Source of the DNA: Aquabacter sp965279295
GTDB taxonomy: Bacteria; Pseudomonadota; Alphaproteobacteria; Rhizobiales; Xanthobacteraceae
DNA length: 64,000 nt
Direction: 5' to 3' (one strand)
Assembly: GCA_965279295.1 (NCBI GenBank)
Contig: CBDIHQ010000014.1
Made by a program: the position numbers and the translations under genes
The notes under the pieces: model-generated
The model's input: only the letters and a program-made list of their open reading frames with translations
Told to the model about the DNA's origin: nothing
Database searches by the model: none
In this document: positions 1 through 7,878 of the stretch, in pieces
How positions within the stretch are numbered: position 1 is the first letter of the stretch
Layout of the letters: each line of letters begins with the position of its first letter

Positions 1-110
1 GGGCCGTCCTGACAATTCGATTGCTGCACATGCACTGAACCTTGTGCGTGTGCGCCATCGCTGCGGGCGCCGAGTTGCTCTATGATCGAAGTCGGGCGCC
101 ACGGCTAATC

Positions 111-956
111 ATGACTTTTCCAATTCCACATCTCCGCGACATACTGGCCTTCCAACTGGAAGCCGGGGTGGACGTTGCCTTGGGCGATGCGCCGGTGAAT
201 CGCTTCGTCGCCGGCCAGGCCCGCGATGCGCGTCCCGCCGAGGCGCAAACCGAGCGTCCATCCTCACCCGCGCCGTCCCCGCGCCCGGTTCCGCCGCGTC
301 CCGTGCCGGCGCCCGCCCGTGTCGCGGGGCCTATTATGGCCGCGCAGCCGCCGGACGAGGCGGTGATGGCGGCACGCGAGGCCGCGCGCGCGGCGGCAAG
401 CCTTGAGGAATTGCGTTCCCTGCTGGATGCGTTCGACGGCTGCCCGCTGAAGCGCACCGCCACCCGGCTGGTGTTCGCCGACGGCAACCCGAAATCCCGC
501 GTGATGTTCGTGGGCGAGGCGCCGGGGCGGGACGAGGATGCACAGGGGCTACCCTTCGTCGGCCGCTCGGGCCGGCTGCTGGATTTGATGATGGGCTCAA
601 TCGGCCTGGACCGAACCAGCGCCTATATCGCCAACGTCATCCCCTGGCGTCCGCCGGGAAATCGCACGCCGACACCACAGGAAACCGCCATCTGCCTGCC
701 GTTCATCCGCCGGCAGATCGAGCTGGCGGACCCGGACATTTTGGTCTGCCTGGGTGGCCCTTCGGCGCAAACGCTCCTTGCCACCACGGAAGGCATCACC
801 AAGACCCGCGGGCGTTTCGTTTCCTATGACACGGGAACGCGTACCATCCGCGCATTGCCGACCTTCCATCCCGCCTATCTCTTGCGCACGCCGCTGGGTA
901 AGCGGCTGGTATGGCGCGATCTGCTGGAGGTCGAGGCGGCGCTGGCGATCAAGTGA
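111..956 (+). CDS. Uracil-DNA glycosylase, family 4-like
   Basis: A 281-aa DNA repair enzyme that removes uracil from DNA (base excision repair). The motif GEAPGRDED at about residue 140, followed by GLPFVGRSG, is the family active-site loop, and FHPAYLLR near the C-terminus is the second conserved loop. Residues 30-90 are a Pro/Ala-rich linker typical of alphaproteobacterial members. The start at 111 is chosen because the protein there begins MTFPIPHLRD; an upstream in-frame start at 42 would add 23 unlikely residues. Only three cysteines are present (in GCPLK, AICLPF and LVCLGG), whereas classical family-4 enzymes use four for an iron-sulfur cluster. Confidence 0.9.
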   Translation: MTFPIPHLRDILAFQLEAGVDVALGDAPVNRFVAGQARDARPAEAQTERPSSPAPSPRPVPPRPVPAPARVAGPIMAAQPPDEAVMAAREAARAAASLEELRSLLDAFDGCPLKRTATRLVFADGNPKSRVMFVGEAPGRDEDAQGLPFVGRSGRLLDLMMGSIGLDRTSAYIANVIPWRPPGNRTPTPQETAICLPFIRRQIELADPDILVCLGGPSAQTLLATTEGITKTRGRFVSYDTGTRTIRALPTFHPAYLLRTPLGKRLVWRDLLEVEAALAIK

Positions 957-962
957 GGGCAG

Positions 963-1433
963 TCATCCTTCGCCACCGTTCATCGGCTCGCTGACGAGCG
1001 AGGAGTTGCGGTAGCGCGGGTCGTCTGTGACCTCCTCGCCGGCCCAGGGAGGCATGGCCACCTGCTCCTCGGCATGGGCGAGTTCGACCTCGGCGACGAT
1101 CAGGCCCGCGTTGGCGGCCTCGAACACATCCACTGTCCAAGTCTTCCCGCCGTAGGGCACGTCGTACCTGACCTTCTCGATCAGCGGCTTGAGGCAATGG
1201 TCGCGCAGCAGCACGTCCGCATCCTCGACCGGAATTTCATACTCGAATTCCGCCCGGCTGAGGCCCGCCGTCGAGCCTTTCACGGTGATGAAGGCACGGG
1301 CGCCGGCGCGCCGCACCCGCACCGTGGAGGTCTTGGATATGGAGAGATAGCCCTGGCTGAAACGCTGGCCCCGCGCGCCTTCGCGCCAGGCATCGGAACT
1401 CACGAGAAACTTCCGTTCGATCTCAACCGGCAT
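963..1433 (-). CDS. CYTH domain protein (triphosphate tunnel metalloenzyme)
   Basis: A 156-aa single-domain CYTH protein. The N-terminal signature ExExK is seen as EIERK at residues 4-8, and alternating charged strands (VRVRRAG, FEYEIPVED, VAEVELA) match the eight-stranded tunnel that binds metal and triphosphate. Small bacterial members usually hydrolyse inorganic tripolyphosphate; adenylate cyclase activity is much less likely at this size. The ATG at 1433 is chosen because it places MPVEIERKF at the N-terminus. Its stop lies 6 bp from the end of the convergent glycosylase gene. Confidence 0.88.
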   Translation of the reverse strand: MPVEIERKFLVSSDAWREGARGQRFSQGYLSISKTSTVRVRRAGARAFITVKGSTAGLSRAEFEYEIPVEDADVLLRDHCLKPLIEKVRYDVPYGGKTWTVDVFEAANAGLIVAEVELAHAEEQVAMPPWAGEEVTDDPRYRNSSLVSEPMNGGEG

Positions 1434-1674
1434 GCATTCGCCCGACTGCCACGCAGGAGCACCGGCCCTCGCGTCAAAGGAATGGTAGAGGCAGCACGGG
1501 ACAGCGCCAAGTCTGATGCCGGGCCGGGAAGACCTCGGCATGGGGCTATTTGCCGCGTGATGCAGGAGGGGCCGGTGGACTCCGGCAACCGGAACGGGTG
1601 CCCTTGCGGAAGTGCCCGGATACGCCCGGGCATGACGGTCAGTCAGAGGGGGAACAACTTCGCTCGCCATTTGC

Positions 1675-1705
1675 GACCGCCCTGCCCGGGACGGGGAGGG
1701 CGGTC
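1675..1705. terminator. GC-rich hairpin downstream of glxR
   Basis: GACCGCCCT at 1675-1683 pairs perfectly with AGGGCGGTC at 1697-1705. It sits just after the glxR stop (minus strand). There is no clear U-tract, so it may be a 3'-end stabiliser or a Rho-dependent end rather than an intrinsic terminator. The rest of 1434-1674 shows nothing I can support. Confidence 0.4.
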
Positions 1706-1709
1706 TCAC

Positions 1710-2588
1710 TCAAGCCACGTCGTGGGCGGCCATCATTTCGAGGGCCTTCACCATGGCGGAGTGATCCAGTTTCGCCCCGCCATTGGCCGAGACGGAATTG
1801 AACAATTCCTGCGCCATAGCCGTGTTTGGCAGCGAGATGCCGAGCGCGCGCGCCGACGACAGCGCGAGGTTCAGATCCTTCTGGTGCAGCTCGATGCGGA
1901 AACCGGGATCGAACGTGCGCTTGATCATGCGCTCGCCGTGCACTTCGAGGATACGCGAGGTGGCAAGGCCGCCCATGAGCGCCTGGCGAACTTTGGCGGG
2001 GTCCGCCCCGGCCTTGGATGCGAACACCAGACCTTCCGCCACGGCCTCTATTGTGAGGGCGACGATGATCTGGTTGGCAACCTTGGTGACCTGTCCCGAG
2101 CCGACATCGCCCACCAGGGTGATGTTCTTGCCAAGCTTCTCGAACAGCGGCTTCACCGTCTCGAAGGCGGCATCAGTGCCGCCGACCATGATGGTGAGGG
2201 AGGCCGCCTTCGCGCCCAACTCGCCGCCGGAGACCGGCGCATCGAGATAGTCGCAGCCGAGTTCGGCGATCTTCGCGGCGAACTCCTTGGTCGCGACCGG
2301 CGAGATGGAACTCATGTCCACCACGGTCTTGCCTGCGGTCAGGCCCTCGGCCACGCCATCCGTGCCGAACAGCACCTTCTCCACATCGGGCGTATCAGGG
2401 ACCATGGTGATGATGATGTCCGCGCGCCGCGCCACTTCGGCGGCCGAGCCGGCATCGATCGCGCCCTTGTCGAGCAGGTCCTGTGCCGGCTTGGAGCGGT
2501 TGTGGACGAACACGGTGTGGCCCGCGTCGATGAGATGGCCCGCCATGGGACGGCCCATGATGCCGAGGCCGATGAAACCGACGTTCAT
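1710..2588 (-). CDS. glxR: 2-hydroxy-3-oxopropionate (tartronate semialdehyde) reductase
   Basis: A 292-aa NAD(P)H-dependent reductase of the beta-hydroxyacid dehydrogenase family. It would convert tartronate semialdehyde to D-glycerate as the last step of the glyoxylate carboligase route. The Rossmann motif GLGIMGRPM starts at residue 7, the substrate-binding DAPVSGGE loop is at about 118, and the catalytic lysine lies in TKVANQIIV at about 170. A GGGGAG ribosome site precedes the ATG. It is the last gene of the minus-strand series gcl, hyi, glxR, and this context fixes its role over generic 3-hydroxyisobutyrate dehydrogenase. A 245-bp repeat-containing gap separates it from hyi. Confidence 0.93.
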   Translation of the reverse strand: MNVGFIGLGIMGRPMAGHLIDAGHTVFVHNRSKPAQDLLDKGAIDAGSAAEVARRADIIITMVPDTPDVEKVLFGTDGVAEGLTAGKTVVDMSSISPVATKEFAAKIAELGCDYLDAPVSGGELGAKAASLTIMVGGTDAAFETVKPLFEKLGKNITLVGDVGSGQVTKVANQIIVALTIEAVAEGLVFASKAGADPAKVRQALMGGLATSRILEVHGERMIKRTFDPGFRIELHQKDLNLALSSARALGISLPNTAMAQELFNSVSANGGAKLDHSAMVKALEMMAAHDVA

Positions 2589-2687
2589 TGTCTATCTCCC
2601 CAATATGAGCGGCGCGTTCGCGCGCTTGATGTGTTCTTGCGGTTGAACCCTCGCCCGCAAGGTGACCGTTTCGTTATGCGCTGTCGG

Positions 2688-2808
2688 CCCCCTCTCCCGC
2701 TTGCGGGGGAGGGCTGGGGAGGGGGCTAGGAGCTTCGACGGAAGCTTCACCCCTGACCATGTCTCACCAATTCCCCCTCCCTGACCCTCCCCCGCAAGCG
2801 GGAGAGGG
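2688..2808. repeat. Composite palindromic intergenic repeat, copy 1
   Basis: Two inverted GC-rich palindromes lie at either end: CCCTCTCCCGC-TT-GCGGGGGAGGG (about 2690-2713) and CCCTCCCCCGC-AA-GCGGGAGAGGG (2785-2808). The spacer contains its own small hairpin (GAGCTTC/GAAGCTT). The whole block is similar along its length to 5813-5923, and each half resembles single elements elsewhere in the window. This is a REP/BIME-like dispersed repeat in the hyi-glxR intergenic region, where it could form strong RNA structure. Confidence 0.75.
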
Positions 2809-2833
2809 AACAACGGCGGGAGAGGCGCACGCC

Positions 2834-3607
2834 TCAGTATGCCTTGAGCCAGCCCAGGCCCTCGTCCGTGGTCGTCTTGGGCTTGTATTCGCAGCCCACC
2901 CAGCCGATATAGCCGGCCTCGTCGATGGCGTTGAGCACGAAGGGATAGTTGATCTCGCCAGTCCCCGGCTCGCCGCGCCCCGGATTGTCCGCGAGCTGGA
3001 TATGCTTGATGCGCGGCAGCAGCGCCCGGATGGTGGGGGTGAGGTCCCCCTCCATGATCTGCATATGGTAGATGTCGTATTGCAGGAAGATGTCGTCGGC
3101 GCCGACCTCGTCGAACAGCGCCATGGACTGCTTGGTGCCGGTGAGGTGGAAGCCGGGCATGTCGCGGGTGTTGATCGCCTCTGCGACGAACGGGATGCCG
3201 GCCTTCTTCAATTCGGCGGCGGCGAACTTCAGGTTTTTCACCAGCGTCTCGTGGACCCTCTCAGCGGGCACGCCCTGCGGGGTGAGTCCACACAGAACGT
3301 TGATGGTCTGCGTGCCCAGCGCCTTGGCGTATTCGATGGCCTTGCCGACGCTGTCCTGGAACTCGCCGACCCGGTCGGGAAGCACCGCGATGCCGCGCTC
3401 GCCCTTGGCCCAGTCGCCGGCCGGGAGGTTGTGGAGCGCCTGCTCAAGGCCGTTCTTCGCCAGCTTTTCCGCCAGTTGATCGGCGGGGTAGGCATAGGGA
3501 AAGAGATATTCCACGCCGGTGAAGCCGGCATTGGCCGCCTTGTCGAACCGATCGAGAAAGTCGATCTCGTTCCAGAGCATGGTCAGATTGGCTGCGAACT
3601 TGGGCAT
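2834..3607 (-). CDS. hyi: Hydroxypyruvate isomerase
   Basis: A 257-aa TIM-barrel enzyme that interconverts hydroxypyruvate and tartronate semialdehyde. Conserved features include MPKFAANLTMLW at the N-terminus, the metal or catalytic glutamate in FVAEAINTRDMPGF (about residue 143), the QYDIYHMQ strand, and the second glutamate in CEYKPK near the C-terminus. The length matches the family. A GGAGAGG ribosome site lies 4 bp before the ATG. It lies between gcl and glxR on the same strand, which completes the glyoxylate to glycerate module. Confidence 0.94.
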   Translation of the reverse strand: MPKFAANLTMLWNEIDFLDRFDKAANAGFTGVEYLFPYAYPADQLAEKLAKNGLEQALHNLPAGDWAKGERGIAVLPDRVGEFQDSVGKAIEYAKALGTQTINVLCGLTPQGVPAERVHETLVKNLKFAAAELKKAGIPFVAEAINTRDMPGFHLTGTKQSMALFDEVGADDIFLQYDIYHMQIMEGDLTPTIRALLPRIKHIQLADNPGRGEPGTGEINYPFVLNAIDEAGYIGWVGCEYKPKTTTDEGLGWLKAY

Positions 3608-3839
3608 TCACCTCTCCGCTGGCTGAGCCTTTTGAATTTTTTGGGGGAAGGACCGGTGGGACCGGCCCGGTCGTGACGAACCCCGGCTTGTGCCGGAGGG
3701 TAATGCAATCCGTTAGAAAAAGGAGGCACGAATTCCTGCTTTTCGCCCCGCCCCCGTTGAGGGGGAGGGGCGCGGTGGCGGGTATATCTCGATTTGATCC
3801 GGCGGGTGTGATCCAGGCGGGACCATAACCCCACGCCAG

Positions 3840-3862
3840 CCCTCCCTCGCAAGCGGAGAGGG
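3840..3862. repeat. Degenerate copy of the intergenic palindrome
   Basis: CCCTCCCTCGC-AAG-CGGAGAGGG is a shortened, imperfect version of the dispersed palindrome. It lies in the 293-bp gcl-hyi gap. That gap also holds a second GC hairpin near 3749-3777 (CGCCCC...GGGGCG) and no gene I can support. Confidence 0.5.
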
Positions 3863-3900
3863 AATAACGCAACGGTCCCGCTAGAGGAGAGGGACGGACG

Positions 3901-5676
3901 CTACTCCGCCGGTTCAACCTGCCGAACTTTCACCGCCGGCAGGTCGAGGATTTCCTCGAACTCGTTGATCTTGTCGATCTCCACGCCCATGGCGATATTG
4001 GTCACCCGCTCCAGGATGAACTCGATCACCACCGGCACCTGATGTTCCCTCATCAGGGCTTCGGCGCTGGCGAAAGCGTCCTTGAACTCGTTGGGCGTGC
4101 GCACCCGGATCGCCTTGCAGCCGAGCCCTTCCGCCACCGCCACATGGTCGACCCCGTAGCCGCCGGCCTCCTCGGAATTGATGTTGTCGAAGGCCAGCGA
4201 CACCTCGAAATCCATCTCGAAGCCGCGCTGCGCCTGCCGGATCAGCCCGAGGTAGGAATTGTTCACGACAACATGGAGATAGGCCAGCTTGTGCTGGGCG
4301 CCCACCGCCAGTTCCTCGATCATGAACTGGAAATCATAGTCGCCCGAAAGGGCGACGATCTTCGCCTCCGGCCGCGCCGCGCGCACACCGAGCGCCGCCG
4401 GCAGGGTCCAGCCGAGCGGTCCGGCCTGTCCGCAATTGATCCAGTTGCGCGGCTCGTAGACGTTCAGGAACTGTGCGCCCGCGATCTGCGAAAGGCCGAT
4501 GGTGGTGACATAGGTCACGTCGCGGCCGAGCGCCTCGTTCATCTCCTCATAGACCCGCTGGGGCTTGAGGGGCACGTTGTCGAAATGCGACTTGCGCAGC
4601 ATGGTCTGCTTGCGGGCGAGGCATTCGTCCGCCCAGGCCGAGACATCCGGCAGCTTGCCGGCGGCCTTCCATTCGTGGGCGATCTCGACGAACAGTTCGA
4701 GCGCCGCGTGGGCGTCGGAGACGAGACCGAAGTCGGGCCCGAACACCCGGCCGATCTGGGTCGGTTCGATGTCGACGTGGACGAATTTGCGGCCCTTGGT
4801 GTAGACCTCCACCGAGCCGGTGTGGCGGTTGGCCCACCGGTTGCCGATGCCCAGCACGAAATCGGACGCCAGCATGTTCGCATTGCCATAGCGATGCGAG
4901 GTCTGGAGCCCGCACATGCCGGCCATCAGCGGATGATCGTCGGGGATGACACCCCAGCCCATCAGGGTCGGAATGACAGGCACGCCGGTGATTTCCGCGA
5001 ACGCCACCAGCAGGTCTGCGGCATCGGCATTGATGATGCCGCCGCCGGCGACGATCAGCGGGCGTTCGCTGGCGAGCAGGAAGGACAGGGCCTTCTCTGC
5101 CTGTGCGCGGGTCGCCTTGGGCTTGTAGACCGGCAGGGGGGCGTAGGTGTCCTCATCGAACTCGATCTCGGCCATTTGCACGTCGATCGGCAGGTCGATG
5201 AGCACCGGGCCGGGACGCCCCGACTTCATGACGTGGAATGCCTGCTGGAACACCATCGGCACAAGCGCGGGCTCGCGCACGGTGACGGCCCATTTGGTGA
5301 CGGGCTTGGCAATGGATTCGATGTCCACCGCCTGGAAATCCTCCTTGTAGAGGCGGGAACGCGGCGCTTGGCCGGTGATGCACAGGATCGGGATCGAATC
5401 CGCCTGGGCGGAATACAGGCCGGTGATCATGTCGGTGCCGGCGGGGCCGGAGGTGCCGATGCAGACCCCGAGGTTACCGGCAACCGCGCGGGTGTAGCCC
5501 TCGGCCATGTGCGAGGCGCCTTCCACATGGCGCGCCAAGACGTGGCGGATGGAGCCGCGCGCCTTCAGCGCGGAATAAAGCGGATTGATCGCCGCGCCAG
5601 GAACACCGAAGGCGCAGGTGATGCCTTCCTTTTCAAGAACCCGGACAGCAGCATCGACAGCACGCATGCGAGCCAT
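3901..5676 (-). CDS. gcl: Glyoxylate carboligase (tartronate-semialdehyde synthase)
   Basis: A 591-aa thiamine-diphosphate enzyme that joins two glyoxylates to tartronate semialdehyde with loss of CO2. Its three domains (Pyr, central, PP) run in the usual order. The thiamine-binding motif is seen as SGDYDFQFMIEE at about residue 446. The usual catalytic Glu is replaced by Val in RHVEGA, where related enzymes have RHEQGA; this substitution is characteristic of Gcl rather than acetolactate synthase. The start at 5676 (MARMRAVDAA) has a strong GAGGGGAGG ribosome site. It is the first gene of the gcl-hyi-glxR series. No regulator lies adjacent. Confidence 0.95.
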   Translation of the reverse strand: MARMRAVDAAVRVLEKEGITCAFGVPGAAINPLYSALKARGSIRHVLARHVEGASHMAEGYTRAVAGNLGVCIGTSGPAGTDMITGLYSAQADSIPILCITGQAPRSRLYKEDFQAVDIESIAKPVTKWAVTVREPALVPMVFQQAFHVMKSGRPGPVLIDLPIDVQMAEIEFDEDTYAPLPVYKPKATRAQAEKALSFLLASERPLIVAGGGIINADAADLLVAFAEITGVPVIPTLMGWGVIPDDHPLMAGMCGLQTSHRYGNANMLASDFVLGIGNRWANRHTGSVEVYTKGRKFVHVDIEPTQIGRVFGPDFGLVSDAHAALELFVEIAHEWKAAGKLPDVSAWADECLARKQTMLRKSHFDNVPLKPQRVYEEMNEALGRDVTYVTTIGLSQIAGAQFLNVYEPRNWINCGQAGPLGWTLPAALGVRAARPEAKIVALSGDYDFQFMIEELAVGAQHKLAYLHVVVNNSYLGLIRQAQRGFEMDFEVSLAFDNINSEEAGGYGVDHVAVAEGLGCKAIRVRTPNEFKDAFASAEALMREHQVPVVIEFILERVTNIAMGVEIDKINEFEEILDLPAVKVRQVEPAE

Positions 5677-5812
5677 GACAACCTCCCCTCTATTAGACTT
5701 TAGAAGAGGATGCGCTGAAGCCTCATTTGCTTCTATGGGAAGAATTGGAAGTACATTGATGCCTTTTTGGAAATAATCAAAAGGCGCGTTCCGGCGCTTG
5801 AAACGATGCTTG

Positions 5813-5923
5813 CCCCCTCTCCCGCTGGCTGGGGAGGGGGCAGGAGCCTCTACGGACGCTTCGCCCCCAACCATGCCTCACGCATTCCCCCTCCCTAATC
5901 CTCCCCTGCAAGCGGCAGAGGGG
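5813..5923. repeat. Composite palindromic intergenic repeat, copy 2
   Basis: This block aligns with copy 1 (2688-2808) through the outer palindromes and the spacer: a GGAGGGGGC stretch, a GGAGC..TC.ACGGA.GCTTC core, ACCATG.CTCAC and ATTCCCCCTCCCT. Its first palindrome is decayed (CCCGCTGGCTGGGG). Flanking bases (GGCGCGTTC...GCGCTTGA, near 5783) are also shared with the sequence upstream of copy 1. It lies upstream of gcl. Confidence 0.7.
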
Positions 5924-5980
5924 ATAAAGACGATGGGAAATGGGTCTAATATGTTGTAATTAAAAGTAAATTACAGGGGC

Positions 5981-7456
5981 TCAGACGACCTCGACGCGGT
6001 TCCGGCCAAGCTGCTTGGCCTTGTAGAGCGCCACATCCGCCTGGGCGATGGGGCGGTCCACGGGGATTGCCACGCCCTCCGGCTGGAACACATGCACGCC
6101 GGCGCTGACGGTCAGCGGCCAACGCAAATCCTTGGAGGTGGCGACCCGCGTGCGCACCCGCTCGGCCACGCTAAAGGCATCCTTCTCCCCGGTCTGGGGC
6201 AACAGCAGCATGAACTCCTCGCCGCCGAAGCGGCCCACGGTGTCGCCCCCCCGCGCGGCGCCCTTGAGGCAATGGGCTACCTGTTTCAGCGCCACATCGC
6301 CCTGAAGATGGCCGTGGCGGTCGTTGTAATCCTTGAAGTGATCCACATCGACCATGACGAAGGCGAGGGGCGTTCCGGCCTTCACCGCATTCGCCATCTC
6401 CTCATCGAGCCGCTGGCGCAGCGCGCGCCGGTTCAGCATTCCGGTCAGAGGATCAAGTGCGGCCAATTGGATGAGCTTACGGTTGGCGTCTTCCAATTCA
6501 CGCCGCCGCAGGTCCAGTTCGCTCATCAGGGCGCGGCGCGGGTTGATGTCCTGGATCTGGGAGACGAAGCAGCGCGGGGTGCCGTCGTCGTGGCGCGCCA
6601 GCGCGACATCAAGCTGGGCCCAGACGATTTCGCCATTGGGCCGCACATATCGCTTTTCCATCTCGTAATCTGTGGTGTCACCGGCCAACAGGGCTTGCAT
6701 CTGGTCGAGGTCGGCGTCGAGATCTGGGGGGTAGGTGATCGACTGGAAATCCCGCTTCAGCAAATCGGCCTCTGTGAAGCCGAAAAGCCGTCCGGCCGCC
6801 GCGTTCACCTTCAAGAACCGTCCATCCAGGCCTACAAGGGACATGCCAATGGGCGCATTGGCGAAGGCGGTCCCGAACAGGACATTGGCGTCTCGGCTTT
6901 TCTGTTCAGCACTGAGGCGACGCGCCTCCAACTCACGCCTGCCGATGGCCTGGCCGAGCATGTCCGCCAGGAGTTCGAGATAGATACGGCCCTGGGACGT
7001 GAAGGGCTCCGGACGAGGATCCGGATCCAACAGGCTGATGACGCCGAAGGTGGTGCCGGCGACCCGGATCGGGGCCGCCGCATAGGTTTCAAAATGCCCC
7101 TCGTGATAGAGGGGGTGGGCGCTAAGCTGCGGATCGCGCCCGATGTCGTGGCAAAACAGGCTCGCCTGGGTGTTCATCGCCTCAGCTGCGAACAGGTTTG
7201 CGATCGGCCGTGTATCGCCCTCCCGGTATGGAAACTGAGCCTCCGCCTGGATCTTCGCGAACGTGTAGACGCCTGCATCCAGCGTGCCGATGACGCCGAT
7301 CTTCAGGCCGAACACCTCGCGCGCGGCCCCGAGATAGGCATCGTAAAGCTGCTCAAGGCCGACATCGCTGAGAGTGAGCAAATGTTTCAGCGACTGAAGC
7401 GCCTGCGCCCAGTCACCCTTTTCAACGGCCGTTGAGCCGCCGGGGACCCGCTTCAT
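5981..7456 (-). CDS. GAF-PAS-GGDEF diguanylate cyclase
   Basis: A soluble 491-aa sensor enzyme likely to make the second messenger cyclic-di-GMP. A GAF domain spans about residues 45-185, a PAS domain about 195-315 and a GGDEF domain about 330-490. The catalytic signature reads GGEEF. An inhibitory I-site RGGD lies exactly five residues before it, so product feedback inhibition is expected. No membrane segment or signal peptide is visible. The ATG at 7456 is preferred for its GAGCGAGCGGAAACC leader; an in-frame GTG at 7483 would add nine residues. It is monocistronic; pncB is divergent. Confidence 0.9.
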   Translation of the reverse strand: MKRVPGGSTAVEKGDWAQALQSLKHLLTLSDVGLEQLYDAYLGAAREVFGLKIGVIGTLDAGVYTFAKIQAEAQFPYREGDTRPIANLFAAEAMNTQASLFCHDIGRDPQLSAHPLYHEGHFETYAAAPIRVAGTTFGVISLLDPDPRPEPFTSQGRIYLELLADMLGQAIGRRELEARRLSAEQKSRDANVLFGTAFANAPIGMSLVGLDGRFLKVNAAAGRLFGFTEADLLKRDFQSITYPPDLDADLDQMQALLAGDTTDYEMEKRYVRPNGEIVWAQLDVALARHDDGTPRCFVSQIQDINPRRALMSELDLRRRELEDANRKLIQLAALDPLTGMLNRRALRQRLDEEMANAVKAGTPLAFVMVDVDHFKDYNDRHGHLQGDVALKQVAHCLKGAARGGDTVGRFGGEEFMLLLPQTGEKDAFSVAERVRTRVATSKDLRWPLTVSAGVHVFQPEGVAIPVDRPIAQADVALYKAKQLGRNRVEVV

Positions 7457-7878
7457 GGTTTCCGCTCGCTCAATTGTATACACTCGACATATGTTAGGAT
7501 AACAGAGCCGCTCGCGTTAGACGACGGCGATAACTGTACTTAACGTTCCGCTTAAGTCCGTTGAGGTGCGCGTGTGAATCTCAGCTGCCATCTCTTCACA
7601 CCTGATGCACTGTGCTTTCGCACCGAGGCGCCGCCACGGCGTTTTTCGGCACTCTGCCCATTCCCCAACGTCGCTGCCAGCGGCGCGCGGTGGGGTTGTC
7701 GTCCCACGCCATTGCTCCGCTGGAGAAGGCCTTGGAAGGTTGCGGGTTCAGGTGTAAGCGGCTGCAACTTCGGATCGTGCGGTTCCCCACGGGGCAGCAA
7801 GGCGTCATTGTAGGGACGATTCGTTATCTGCCGCTGGGATGCGTGGGCCGAGAGTTCGCCGATCCCTGAGACATTGCC
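7457..7878. other. Intergenic region between the diguanylate cyclase and pncB
   Basis: This 422-bp gap must hold the divergent promoters of the two flanking genes. I see no convincing small gene, RNA or riboswitch in it. Short reading frames on both strands lack ribosome sites and have arginine- and serine-rich shadow composition. Confidence 0.5.

Noticed and set aside
1074..2729. Long plus-strand frame of 551 codons opposite glxR
   Set aside because: Composition is His/Arg/Gly/Asp-rich with no domain, and it exactly mirrors recognised minus-strand genes.
4042..5703. 553-codon plus-strand frame opposite gcl
   Set aside because: An antisense shadow caused by high third-position GC; no ribosome site or motif.
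7472..7483. TTGTATACA upstream of the diguanylate cyclase as a GntR site shared with 56,945
   Set aside because: The shared core is only 8 bp and no FCD regulator lies nearby; most likely chance.
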